DNA of 64,000 bases from Liolophura sinensis. Its lineage: Eukaryota; Mollusca; Polyplacophora; Chitonida; Chitonidae. Below are positions 23,288-36,900 of the stretch, in pieces. Below the pieces are notes generated by a model. That model saw nothing but the letters and a program-made list of their open reading frames with translations. It ran no database searches and was not told the DNA's origin. Made by a program: the position numbers and the translations under genes. Within the stretch, counting starts at the first letter, position 1. Every line of letters begins with the position of its first letter. The stretch spans positions 7,675,504 through 7,739,503 of the forward strand of contig NC_088298.1 in assembly GCF_032854445.1 (NCBI RefSeq), in the 5' to 3' direction.

Positions 23288-23380
23288 TTGCGATTCTGCT
23301 GGTGGACTAAGCATCCATGAGGTCTAGTCACTTTGCATTGTTTTCATGTTATTATCGACTAAATGTGATAACGGCTTGTG
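23288..23380 (+). repeat. Dispersed repeat family D, partial
   Basis: GATTCTGCTGGTGGACTAAG, CATCCATGAGGTCTAGTCAC and TTTGCATTGTTTTCATGT match the copy at 54171-54534. Confidence 0.55.
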
Positions 23381-23744
23381 TAACTGTACTTATTAAACAT
23401 GTATTTCATCCTTATGTACAGTAAATAGTATTATGCAAAGACTATATATGCCAAAATGTGACCCCAAATACCCACCATACGAAAATTATTTTCAAGTAAA
23501 TTTTTCCCTTTGAAGAAAAATCGAAAAAATATTGAAGATCACATTCACAACTAACTTTTCGTACTATTTCATCTGAATTTATGTAATTTTTATGTATTCT
23601 TCACCTTTAGGTTCCCCAAATTATTCATCTCTTAGATTTTTTTCAAAGTTAGTGTGCTTTTGTACATAAAATACTAGTAGCTCATAATAATAAAAGTAAC
23701 CTCGTTAAATGTTAAAGGGAACAGGGATAGAATTGTTACATGAT

Positions 23745-24150
23745 ATGAACTATTGTTGCGTTTAAAAAGTCAAACGAGTGATATAATCCTCATTCAAGAG
23801 CCATGTAGTTTCGAGAAAGACAAAAAAGGTTTGGACAAATGAATGGGGAAACTGAACTGAATTTAACCATGAAGACAACGCGTCCAGGAGCATTGCGAGT
23901 TTACTTAGAGGACATGTAAAAATATGGAAGTCAAAAAATATTAGTTTCAGACGTGTTTATTCCTGGAGGTAGAATTTAAATGTCATTATTTAACCATGTT
24001 AAATCTCCATTCACTTTTTGATTCTGGAGACGGTGAAAAATATTTACATGCTCTACCAAGTTTATTACTTCATGAATTTAACTGTACTAACGGAGTATTG
24101 GGTGGTGACTTTAATACAGTCATTAACCTAACGTTAGACAGGAATAGTTT
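23745..24150 (+). pseudogene. LINE endonuclease-domain relic
   Basis: RLKSQTSDIILIQEP at 23759-23803 matches the N-terminal part of LINE AP-endonucleases (..SxxDIxxLQEtH). GVLGGDFNTVINLTLDRN at about 24092-24145 matches the conserved GGDFN motif and following Asp-Arg. Stops and frame changes lie between, so it is not functional. The reverse transcriptase relic at 25960-26370 is in the same orientation and may belong to the same element. Confidence 0.8.
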
Positions 24151-24479
24151 TTTTTTGTTTCAATCAGAAGACTAGCATTTATATCGAACCACACTTTCGC
24201 TCTCACCCTCCAGCAGCATTTTTATATACTTGTTTGTTCTTTAAATACATTATAGCTGCTACTCCATTTGTTTTTAATTAACCTTCCGTCACCGTTTTTT
24301 GGCCTTATATTCCTCCATTTGAAATTTTTCAACTATTTTTTAAAGTAGTGTTTCCAGACGTAATGGTCTTTTTGTTTGTTTTTTGTCTAAAAAATCTACC
24401 TATTTGCTAATATAAACAGACTATTTATTATTGTTTTTTGTTTAACTCTAGTGTTGTCATTTTTGCACATAAAGTTGCA

Positions 24480-25013
24480 CTCCTGCTTTAACCATCCTTC
24501 AAATAAGAAAAGTTTATTGTGTAGTCCAACTGGAACTAGCCTGACTACACATAGTCCTGATGGACACGTTCAATTTAAGTCCCATGATCGGCAAAGATTC
24601 TACACAGTCAACTCTATATATGATTTATTTGACAGCATCGATGGCGATGTTGTCATAAATTGTTTGAGGGCCATTGGCCTATATCATAAAATATAAATTT
24701 TAACTGTCTTAAATATTTATAGATAAAAAAGTTTGGTTCATATAAATTTCTAGATATACTACTTTTTAAATATGTTGGTTTTCGAGTTTTAACTGTTTTG
24801 GTTTTTCTCTTATCTGATTTTAAACATTTCGTTTTATTTTATTTTTATTATTGTATTTGTTATTATTATTTCATTTTGTTTTATTTTTGATGTTCTCACT
24901 ATCATTTCGAAAACCTTAACCGTCTCGTGTTTTCACCATGTTCTCGCCACGATATTGCCGAAATATTGCCAATGTGGCGTTAAGCCATAATCATTCATTC
25001 ATTCATTCAATTT
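24480..25013 (+). mobile_element. LINE 3' end with ATTC tail, probably inserted
   Basis: A short frame ends SIYDLFDSIDGDVVI then CLRAIGLYHKI before a stop at about 24694. A reverse-transcribed-element 3' end follows (ATATTGCCAATGTGGCGTTA) and an (ATTC)4 tail ends at 25013. It lies between the endonuclease and reverse transcriptase relics. Insertion into that older element is inferred, not shown. Confidence 0.5.
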
Positions 25014-25959
25014 AAGTCATGTGTGGCGAAAACAAATCGTCACACATCGGCTTTCACCAGGTCCAGAAATAATGATACAGAGCGTTCACTTGGCTTCTAG
25101 TTACAACCTCGAGGTCCTTATTGACATCTGAGCTGAATATTCCACGTTGTCATCCGAACGTTCGGGAATTCAGTAAAAGATAAGTTTTTCTGCCAGCAAG
25201 GAACTAATTTGTTCAGTTCCAAAATAGCTGAGTCTAAGAATGAAAATCCCAAACATGTATGGGAAATTTCAGAAAATACATTTAATCGTTAAACTCTCCC
25301 AGGATATTAATATTTTGAATATTGTTATGTATATATACATGTATAAATTTTGAAAGATGTCTGCTTATAGAAATCTGACCACTCGTGATAGAAAACTCCA
25401 CGATTTCGTAATGGAAGATCCTTTATATAATCTGACGACTGACAAGAATGGCTTTTGTACGAATACAAGATTCAAGAATTCAAGATCTAAAGTTAAGTTT
25501 TCATAACAGAGACAAAAGTCAACGAAGTGTTTTTTACATTTAAAAACAAGACTCGATCAAACAAAAATCATTTTAACAAAACTTGTTTATGCCAACCAAA
25601 AAGCATCAAAAAGTGCGGTGAAACTATAGGTGAAAACAAGAACATATTTCAGTTTTACTCAAACGTTTCATTTTTTTTATCAGTGATAAAGTGATTGAGT
25701 CCGCGGCGTCGTAAGATGCTGAATGAACTTTATTGATCTCTCATATTACATGCAGATGAAAACTTAAATTGTGTTGTGAAAATCTAAAGTATATGTTTGA
25801 ATTTTGTGTGGCTATTTGTGGATATAATCTTATCAACATTTTGAAGTAATGTTAAACCATTAATTTTCAAATCATTCGGATATTCGCTCCATACTGGAAA
25901 CTAGGACTCCAGGAAAGACGGGTGTAATAACTTCAGCTGAAAAACAAAAGAGAGAACAA

Positions 25960-26370
25960 AAGCTCCTGGAAAACTTCCGCCCAATCACACTGTTGAATTA
26001 AGATTCTAATTTTGCTTTTCAAAACTACTAACTAACCTAAAAAAAATGGTACTTACCAATATAACTAAAAATCACAAATTGGACGTGTACTTCGTCGAAA
26101 CATTGTGGGGTGCATACGTTTTTTTCTCTAGATTTAATAGTTAACTATGTTGGTGATGGTTTATTGCTTTTTCTTGACATTGAGAAGGCTTTCCATTCTA
26201 TTGAATATGCGTATTGGCTCAAAACGTTTCTATGTTGTCAAGTTGGAAATAACATCTGGCTGAAATGATTTTATACCGAAACGTTCAGCCGCGCCTTAAA
26301 CGGTTGTAGATTTTCCCGAATTCCTAGGCAGTAAAACGGGGGTGATGCACCTCTTAGTAATAAGGCAACA
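25960..26370 (+). pseudogene. LINE reverse transcriptase relic, L1/Tx1-like
   Basis: LLENFRPITLLN near 25968-26000 matches the finger motif NxRPISLLN of L1-type enzymes. LLFLDIEKAFHSIEYAYWLK near 26165-26225 matches the palm motif (..DxxKAFDS..), with His in place of the usual Asp. A degraded RGxxQGCPL-like stretch with a stop follows near 26333-26355. No intact frame remains. Confidence 0.8.
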
Positions 26371-26420
26371 ACTCTTAATGTCTGGCAACAACATGCCGAT
26401 GGTCGTTGATAAATATAAGC

Positions 26421-26577
26421 TATCTAAGTCGCTCCGACAGTTCCATCTCTTGTCACCGTATGTTTTTGTCGGACAGTTTATGTGACTATGTGACAGTTAT
26501 CTAAGTCACTATGACCTTTCAATCTCTTTGTTTGTCCCATGTTTTTGTAGGACAGTTACCATTTCATTTAATTGACG
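26421..26577. repeat. 78-bp degenerate direct repeat
   Basis: TATCTAAGTC recurs at 26421 and 26499, and TGTTTTTGT(C/A)GGACAGTT recurs in both copies. Confidence 0.7.
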
Positions 26578-27991
26578 TCTGTCGCGTGTTTCTCATGAAT
26601 AAAAAGTTAAGTTTGTCTCAGTTGCTCAGTGTAATCTAATCGTCACTGTAGAGATCACATCCACATTTAATTTGGTCTTTTAACGTTGTACAACTTCTGA
26701 CCTTTCTTAGTCTGTAGTTTGACGATTGACTGAAAGTATAAACAAATGTTATCTCACCTTTGGGAGTGTGCAAAAGGATATAGCAAGTACTACAGGCATA
26801 ATTTCGTCATATGTCAAAGGAGACTTTTAACAAGCTGCAGTTAAGGGTTTAATTATTTGACCATTACTGTCACATCCTACATTTGTATACCACTCGTTAA
26901 CATGAAGAGGCGCTCCAAGTTGATTATGGCAAAGACCCTTGCCAAAACAACTTAAAACACAGCTTTGCCGATCATTTTTGACCAAATAATACATAAATGT
27001 AAGACAGGTGCGATCATCAGTTTTCAATGACGCAAATATCACGAAATTAAAAGATGGCAGATCTGAAATATCCAGAAAATGTAAACGCTGAAAACAGTAA
27101 TACTGTTACCCGGAATGTTCAGTTAATTTTTGACATTAGAACACCAGAAAGGGTATTCCCTAATAAGGGTAATACTCTTAGTATTAACACATACACATCA
27201 TTGCTTGAACAGCCCCTAGCCATAAAGCTTACCTTTTTTATAAGATGATCTGGTATATTTGGCATAGTTACGTAACATACTTTATAACGGTGCAATTTAG
27301 TTTCATTTAACACACGACTGAGGCAGTGTCACCCATGAAATGTCTCTATAAAATACGGTTATTTTCCATATAAATTAGTTCCAGCCAGTACGGATGTGAA
27401 TGGCAGCATATATGACGATTATGAAAATGGGCTATGCCTAGAAATCTAAATTTCTAGGCATAACACTGGTTCTGCACACTGAAACACGTGATGTCAGTCG
27501 GTTCCATACCCAATGGCATTCCTTCTCGTAAGAAAGTTGAACGGCTCGTAGAAGTCTTTCGAGGGCTTTTGTCTGCTCTGCAGGGCAAATACATATTCTT
27601 CAATAGCAAGTGAAGGTAAGCAACATGCTTTGTGACAAAGACGTCATGGTATGCCACGTAAGAAAATTACTATAATCAGAGGTTATAATCTGTAATGATC
27701 ATGCAACTCTGTCATCTCGTGTTTTCGTAAAGTAATGCGCTTTCATCACCAATACCACATCAAGACAACCAATGCGGGACATTTGTTCATGTAAACCAAT
27801 ATGCTGTCAGGAGTTTTGAAAAAAAAACCGTGACCGCATAGATAGGCATATACTTTGTGACATTTTCCAACGCTACCAGCCGAAGCAGGCCAAACCACTT
27901 ACATGAAAACATGCTTTTTTCTTCGGCTGTGAATTCACAGGAAAATGTCATCCAACATTTCCTGTCCATTTTCTGCAAGGTCAAGACAACA
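26578..27991. other. Region upstream of the mucin gene
   Basis: No upstream coding exon is supported. It must contain the promoter and 5' UTR unless further non-coding exons exist, but I see no convincing TATA box. A perfect 13-bp hairpin with a CTAA loop is at 27433-27462 (arms TATGCCTAGAAAT). Confidence 0.4.
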
Positions 27992-30900
27992 ATGAGGCGA
28001 CCCGTCTTGTACATCCTGATACTTGTGGCGGCCGCCACCACCACCAGCAGCAGCAGCGCGACGACGGCTACCACCAGCAGAAGCAGCAGCCCGACGACAG
28101 CCACAGCTACCAGCAGCAGCAGAACGAAGAGAGACACAACTACCAGCAGCAGCAATCCGGCGGCGGCCACAACTACCAGCATAAGCAGCTCGGCGGCGGT
28201 CAAGGTATCCTCCAGCAGAAGCAGCTCGACGACGACGACAACTACCAGCAGCACCAGCCCAACGACTGCCACAACAATCAGCAGCAGCAGCCCAACGACG
28301 GCCACCACCACCAGCAGGAGCAGTCTGACGACGATTACATTTACCACCAACAGCAGCCCGGCGGCGCCAACAAGTACCCCCAATAGCGGCCCGACGGCGG
28401 TCAAGGTATCATCCAACAGAGGCAGCTCGACGACGGCGGCCACAACAACCAGCAGCAGCAGTCCGGCAGCCGCCAAGGTGTCCTCCAGGAGAAGCACCCC
28501 GACTACGGCCACCACCAACAGCAGCAGCAGCCCGACGACGTCCACAACCAGCACCAGCCGCCCTGCGACGGCCACCAGCAGCAGCAGCAGCAGCCTGATT
28601 GACCAGGGCAACAAGCACCACCGCTGGCACCAAGGTGTCGTCTAGAAGCAGCAGCCCGAGGACGGTCACCATCACTACCAGCAGCAACGGCACGACGACG
28701 GCCCCCACCAGCAACATCAGCCCAACAACACCCACCACCACTAACAGCACCAGCCCGACGGCTGCCAGAACTACTGCCAGTAGCAGCAGGCCGACGACGG
28801 CCACCACCACCACCACCACCAGTGCCAGCACAACGACGGCCACCACCACCAGCAGCACCAGTCCGACGACGGCTACCACCGCTACCAGCACCAGCCCGAC
28901 GGCCGCCAGAACTGCTACCGGCAGGAGCAGCCCGACAACAGTCACCACCCCAAGCAGCAGCAAGCCAACGACGGCAACAATTAGCACTAGCAGCAGTCCT
29001 GTGGGCGCCAAAGTGTCTTTCAGAAGCAGCAGCCCGACCACGGCAACATCTACCAGCAGAAGCAGCTTGACCACTGCCTCAATTGCCAGCAGCACCAATT
29101 TGTCCTCCAGAAGCAGCAGCGCGACTACGTCCAGCAGCAGCAGCCCGATTACAGCCACCACCTCAACCAGTAGCAGCTCGACGACGTCAACAACCAGCAC
29201 CAGCAGCCCGTCGACGGCCACCAGCAGCAGCAGCAACAGCCCGACCACGGCAACAACAACCACCACCAGCAGCAGCTCGACGACGGCAACAACCACTAGC
29301 ATGAGCAGCAGCAGCCCGACGACGGCAACAACCACCAGCAGGAGCAGCCCAACGACAGCCACAACTACCATCAGAATCAGCCCGACGACAGCCACAACTA
29401 CCAGCAGCAGCAGCCCGACGACAGCCACAACTACCAGCAGCAGCAGTCCGGTGGGTGCCAAGGTATCCTCCAAAAGCAATAGCTTTACCACAGCCACCAC
29501 CACCAGCAGCAGCAGCAGGGCGACCACGGCATCAACCACCACCACCAGCAGCAGCCGAAGGACGGTCACAACTACCAGCAGTACCAGTCCGCCGACGGCC
29601 ACAACTACCAGCAGCAGCAGTCAGGCGGGCGCCAAGGTTTCGTCCAAAAGCAACAGCCGAACAACAGCCACAACTACCAGCAGCACCAGCCCGAGGAAAG
29701 CCACAACTACCAGCTGCACCAGTCCGACGACGGCCACAACTACCAGCACCACCAGCCAGAAGACAGCCACAAATACCAGCAGCAGCAGTCCGGTGGGCGC
29801 CAAGGTGTCCTTCAGAAGCAGCAGCCCGGCCATGGCAACATCTACCAGCAGCAGCAGCTTAACGACTGCCACAATTGCCAGCAGCACCAGCCCGAAGACA
29901 GCCACTACTATCAACAGCACTAGCCCGACGACAGCCACAACTACCGTCAGCAGCAGTCCGCCGGCCGCCAATTTGTCCTCCAGAAGCAGCAGCGCGACTA
30001 CGTCCAGCAGCAGCAGCCCGATTACAGCCACCACCTCAACCAGTAGCAGCCTGACGACGTCAACAACCAGCACCAGCAGCCCGTCGACGGCCACCACCAG
30101 CAGCAGCACCAGCCCGAACACGGGAACAAGGACCACCACCAGCAACAGCTCGACGACGGCAAAAACCACTAGCATGAGCAGCAGCAGCCCGACGACGGCA
30201 ACAACCACCAGCAGGAGCAGCCCAACGACAGCCACAACTACCATCAGCATCAGCCCGACGACAGCCACAACTACCAACAGGAGCAGCCCGACGACAGCCA
30301 CAACTACCAGCAGCAGCAGTCCGGTGGGTGCCAAGGTGTCCTCCAAAAGCAACAGCCCGAATTCGACGACCACCACCAGGAGCAGCAGCCCGACAAGGGC
30401 AAAAAGCACCACCACCAGCAGCAGAACTACGACAACAGGAACCACTAGCAGCAGCCGTCCGACGACAGCCACTTCCACCACCAGAAGCAGCAGCCCGACA
30501 ATGGCCACAACTACCACCAGCACCAGTTCAACGATGGCCACAACTACCAGAAGCACAAGCCAGAAGACAGCCAAGGTGTCCTCCAGGAGCAGCAGCCTGA
30601 CTACGGCCACCACCGCCAGCAGCGGCAGCTTTACCACTGCAACAAGCACCACCAATAGCAGCAGCCCGACGACGTCCACAACCAGCAGCAGCAACCCGAC
30701 GACGGCAACAGCCAGCAGCAGCAGCAGCCGAACAACAGCCACAATTACCAGTAGCACCAGCCCGACGACGGCCACCACCACCAGCAACAGGAGGCCGACG
30801 ACGGCCACAACTACCAGCAGCACCAGCTCCACGAGGGCCGCAACCAGCAGGAATACCAGGGCTATGACGGCCACAACTACCAGCAGCACCAGGTCTTTCA

Positions 30901-33900
30901 CGGCCAGAGCTACCCGCATCACCGGCTGGACGAAGGCCACAACTACCAACAGCAGCAGCATCTCGACGACGGCCACAACCAGCAGCAGCACCAGGAATAC
31001 GACGGCCACAACTACCAGCAGCACCAGCCCGATAACTACAACTACTAAGGGCAGCAGTACCGCTGGCACCACGGTGTCGTCTAGAAGCAGCAGCCCGAGG
31101 ACGGCCACCGTCACTACCAGCAGCAACGGCACGACGACGGTCCCCACCAGCAACATCAGCCCGACAACACCGACCACCACTAACAGCACCAGCCCGACGG
31201 CTGCCAGAACTACTACCGCTAGCAGCAGGCCGACGACGGCCTCCACCACCACCACCACCACCAGTGCCAGCACGACGACGGCCACCACCGCTACCAGCAC
31301 CAGCCCGACGGCGGCCAGAACTACTACCGGCAAGAGCAGCCCGACGACAGTCACCACCCCCAGCAACAGCAGCCCAACGACGGCAACAATTAGCACTAGC
31401 AGCAGTCCGGTGGGCGCCAAAGTGTCTTTCAGAAGCAGCAGCCCGACCACGGCAACATCTACCAGCAGCAGCAACTTGACGACTGCCACAATTGCCAGCA
31501 GCACCAGCCCGAAGACAGCCACTACTATCAACAGCACTAGCCCGACGACAGCCACAACTACCGTCAGCAGCAGTCCGCCGGTCGCCAATTTGTCCTCCAG
31601 AAGCAGCAGCGCGACTACGTCCAGCAGCAGCAGCCCGATTACAGCCACCACCTCAACCAGTAGCAGCCCGAAAACGTCAACAACTAGCACCAGCAGCCCG
31701 ACGACCACCACCAGCAGCAGCACCAGCCCGACCACGGCAACAACAACCACCACCAGCAGCAGCTCGACGACGGCAACAACCACTAGCATGAGCAGCAGCA
31801 GCCCGACGACGGCAACAACCACCAGCGGGAGCAGCCCAACGACAGCCACAACTACCATCAGAATCAGGTCGACCACAGCCACAACTACCAACAGGAGCAG
31901 CCCGACGACAGCCACAACTACCAGCAGCAGCAGTCCGGTGGGTGCCAAGGTGTCCTCCAAAAGCAATAGCTTTACCACAGCCACCACCACCAGCAGCAGC
32001 AGCAGGGCGACCACGGCATCAACCACCACCACCAGCAGCAGCCGAAGGACGGTCACAACTACCAGCAGTACCAGTCCGCCGACGGCCACAACTACCAGCA
32101 GCAGCAGTCAGGCGGGCGCCAAGGTTTCGTCCAAAAGCAACAGCCGAACAACAGCCACAACTACCAGCAGCACCAGCCCGAGGAAAGCCACAACTACCAG
32201 CAGCACCAGTCCGACGACGGCCACAACTACCAGCACCACCAGCCAGAAGACAGCCACAAATACCAGCAGCAGCAGTCCGGTGGGCGCCAAGGTGTCCTTC
32301 AGAAGCAGCAGCCCAGCCACGGCAACATCTACCAGCAGCAGCAGCTTGACGACTGCCTCAATTGCCAGCAGCACCAGCCCGAAGACAGTCACTACTATCA
32401 ACAGCACTAGCCCGACGACAGTCACAACTACCGTCAGCAGCAGTCCGCCGGTCGCCAATTTGTCCTCCAGAAGCAGCAGCGCGACTACGTCCAGCAGCAG
32501 CAGCCCGATTACAGCCACCACCTCAACCGGTAGCAGCCTGACGACGTCAACAACCAGCACCAGCAGCCCGTCGACGGCCACCACCAGCAGCAGCACCAGC
32601 CCGACCACGGCAACAAGGACCACCACCAGCAGCAGCTCGACGACGGCAAAAACCCGATTACAGCCACCACCTCAACCAGTAGCAGCCCGACGACGTCAAC
32701 AACCAGCACCAGCAGCCCGTCGACGGCCACCACCAGCAGCAGCAGCAGCCTGACCACGGCAACAAGGACCACCACCAGCAGCAGCTCGACGACGGCAAAA
32801 ACCACTAGCATGAGCAGCAGCAGCCCGACGACGGCAACAACCACCAGCGGGAGCAGCCCAACGACAGCCACAACCACCATCAGCTTCAGCCCGACGACAG
32901 CAACAACTACCAACAGGAGCAGCCCGACGACAGCCACAACTACCAGCAGCAGCAGTCCGGTGGGTGCCAAGGTGTCCTCCAAAAGCAATAGCTTTACCAC
33001 AGCCACCACCACCAGCAGCAGCAGCAAGGCGACCACGGCATCAACCACCACCACCAGCAGCAGCCGAAGGACGGTCACAACTACCAGCAGTACCAGTCCG
33101 CCGACGGCCACAACTACCAGCAGCAGCAGTCAGGCGAGCGCCAAGGTTTCGTCCAAAAGCAACAGCCGAACAACAGCCACAACTACCAGCAGCACCAGCC
33201 CGAGGAAAGCCACAACTACCAGCAGCACCAGTCCGACGACGGCCACAACTACCAGCACCACCAGCCAGAAGACAGCCACAAATACCAGCAGCAGCAGTCC
33301 GGTGGGCGCCAAGGTGTCCTTCACAAGCAGCAGCCCGGCCACGGCAACATCTACCAGCAGCAGCAGCTTGACGACTGCCTCAATTGCCAGCAGCACCAGC
33401 CCGAAGACAGTCACTACTATCAACAGCACTAGCCCGACGACAGTCACAACTACCGTCAGCAGCAGTCCGCCGGTCGCCAATTTGTCCTCCAGAAGCAGCA
33501 GCGCGACTACGTCCAGCAGCAGCAGCCCGATTACAGCCACCACCTCAACCAGTAGCAGCCCGACGACGTCAACAACCAGCACCAGCAGCCCGTCGACGGC
33601 CACCACCAGCAGCAGCACCAGCCCGACCACGGCAACAAGGACCACCACCAGCAGCAGCTCGACGACGGCAAAAACCACTAGCATGAGCAGCAGCAGCCCG
33701 ACGACAGCCACAACTACCAGCAGCAGCAGTCCGGTGGGTGCCAAGGTGTCCTCCAAAAGCAATAGCTTTACCACAGCCACCACCACCAGCAGCAGCAGCA
33801 AGGCGATCACGGCATCAACCACCACCAGCAGCAGCAGCCGAAGGACGGTCACAACTACCAGCAGTACCAGTCCGCCGACGGCCACAACTACCAGCAGCAG

Positions 33901-36900
33901 CAGTCAGGCGGGCGCCAATGTTTTGTACAAAAGCAACAGCCGAACAACAGCCACAACTACCAGCAGCACCAGCCCGAGGAAAGCCACAACTACCAGCAGC
34001 ACCAGTCCGACGACGGCCACAACTACCAGCACCACCAGCCAGAAAACGGCCACAACTACCAGCAGCACCAGTCCGACGACGGCCACAACTACCAGCACCA
34101 CCAGCCAGAAAACGGCCACAAATACCAGCAGCATCAGTCTGGTGGGCGCCAAGGTGTCCATCAGAAGCGACAGCCCGACTACGGCCACCACCACCAGGAG
34201 CAGCAGAATGACCAGGGCAACAAGCACCACCACCAGCCGCAGTCCGACGACAGCAGGAACCACTACCAGCAGCAGCAGCCGTTCGACGACGGCAACAACT
34301 ACTAGCAGCGGCAACAGCCCGACGACGGACATTTCCACCACTAGAGTCAGGAGCCCGTCAACAGCCACAACCACCACCAACAGTATCTACACGACGGCCA
34401 CAACTACCAGCAGCAGCAGTCCGGCGGTTGCCAAGGTGTCATCCAGAAGGAACAGCCTGAAGACGGCCTCAATTACCAGCAGCACCATCGCTACGACGGC
34501 CACAACTACCAGCAGCACCAGCACAACGACCGCCACCACCACCAGCAGCAGCAGCCCGACGACGGCCACAACCACCACCAGCAGCACCACTAGCAGCAGC
34601 AGCAGCCCAGTGGCGGCCAAAACTACTACCAGCAGCAGTCCTTCAGCGGCAACAACTACCAGCATAAGCAACTTGGCGGCTGTCAAGGTATCCTCCCGAA
34701 GAAGCGGCACGACGACTGCCACATCTACGAGCAGTAGAGGCCCGGCGACGGCCACAACCGCGAGCAGTAGCTGCCCGGCGACGGCTATGACTATCAGCAG
34801 CAGCAGACAGGCGGTGGCCAAGGTATCCTCCAGCAGCAGAAACCCGACGAGGGCCACCACCACCACCATAGAAACCAGCAGCAGCAGCCCGGCGGCCGTC
34901 ACCATTACCAGTATTAGGAACTCAACTGCGGCCAAGAGTTTGTTAAGCAGCAGCCCGATGACGGCAACAACTACCAACAGCACCATCGCTACGACGGCCA
35001 CAACCACCACCAGCAGCAACCCGACGACGGCCACAACCACCACCACCAACAGCAGCCCGTCGGCGACCACCAGCAGCAGCATCAGCCCTTCGGCGGCCAC
35101 AACTACCAGCTCGGCGGCTGTCAAGGTATCCTCCAGCAGGAGCAGCCTGATGACGGCGGCAAAAACTACCAGCAGCAGAGGCCCGACAACCGCTACAACT
35201 ACGATCAGCAGCGGCCCAGCGACGGCCATGACTACCAGCAGCAGCAGCCGGGCGGTGGCCAGGGCGTCCGCCAGCAGCGGCCCTACGAGGAGCACCACTA
35301 CAACCGCCACCACGAACAGCCCTGCGGCGGACACAACTATTAGTATCAGCAGCTCAACAGCGGCCAAGGTGTCCTTAAGCAACAGCCCGGGGACGGCCTC
35401 AACTACAAGCAACACCATGGCTACGACGGCTACAACTACCAGCACCACCAGCACAACAACTGCTACAACCACCAGCAGCAGCAACCCAAGGATGGCCATA
35501 GCCACCACCACCACCAGCAGCAGCAGCCCGGCGGCGGGGTCCACCACCAGCAGCAGCAGCCTTTCGGCGGCCACAACTACCAGCATAAGCAGCTCGGCGG
35601 CTGTCAAGGTATCCTCCAGCAGAAGCAGCTCGACGACGACGACAACTACCAGCAGCACCAGCCCAACGACTGCCACAACAGTCAGCAGCAGCAGCCCAAC
35701 GACGGCCACCACCGCCAGCAAGAGCAGCCTGACGACGGTCACATTTACCAGCAACAGCAGCCCGGCGGCACTAACAAGTACCACCAATAGAGGCCCGACG
35801 GCGAGCAAGGTATCATCCAACAGAGGCAGCTCGACGACGGCGGCCACAACAACCAGCAGCAGCAGTCTGGCAGGCGCCAAGGTGTCCTCCAGGAGAAACA
35901 CCCCGACTACGGCCACCACCACCAGCAGCAGCAGCCCTACCACTGCAACAACCACCAACAGCAGTAGCAGCCCGACGATGTCCACAACCAGCACCAGCAT
36001 CCCGTCGACGGCCACCAGCAGCAGCAGCGGCATCAACAGCAGCATGTTCACGGCAACAACAACCACCAGCAGCAGTAGCAGCAGAATGACCAGGGCAACA
36101 AGCACCACCAGCAGCAGCCGTCCGACGACAGCAGAAATCACTAGCAGCAGCAGCAGCCGTTCGACGACGGGAACAACTACTAGCAGCGGCAACAGCCCGA
36201 CGACGGACATTTCCACCACTAGAGGCAGGAGCCCGTCAACAGCCACAACCACCACCAGCAGCATCCATACGACGGCCACAACTACCAGCAGCAGTCCGGC
36301 GGCCGCCGAGGTGTCTTCCAGAAGCAGCAGCCCGACTACGGCCAGCAACAGCAGCAGGAGCAGCAGCAGCAGCAGCCCGATCACAGCCACCACCTCAGCC
36401 ATTAGCAGCCCGACGACGTCCACAACCACCAGCAGGAGCAGCCCAACGACAGCCACAACTACTGCCAGCACCAGCCCGACGACAGCCACAACTACCAACA
36501 GCAGCAGCCCGAGGGCCGTAAAATCTACCAGCAGCACCAGCTTGACGGCGGCAACAACTACCAGCAGCAGTAGTCCGGTGGGCGCCAAGGTGTCCTCCAA
36601 GAGCAGTAGATTTACCACAGCCACCAGCAGCAGCAGCAGCAGCAGCGCAACCACGGCATCAACCACCAGCAGCAGCAGCAGCCGGACGACGTTCACAACT
36701 ACCAGCAGCACCAATCCGACGACGGCCACAACTACCAGCACCACCAGCCAGAAAACGGCCACAAATACCAGCAGCAGTAGTCCGGTGGGCGCCAAGGTGT
36801 CCACCAGAAGCGACAGCCCGACTACGGCCACCACCACCAGGAGCAGCAGAATGACCAGGGCAACAAGCTCCACCACCAGCCGCCGTCCGACGACAGCAGG

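Noticed and set aside
24451..24696. Independent small gene of 81 codons
   Set aside because: Its C-terminal residues and the (ATTC)n-tailed sequence after it look like the end of a retroelement.
27433..27462. Transcription terminator or regulatory hairpin upstream of the mucin gene
   Set aside because: A perfect 13-bp hairpin is present, but rho-independent terminators do not apply in a eukaryote and nothing else supports a role.
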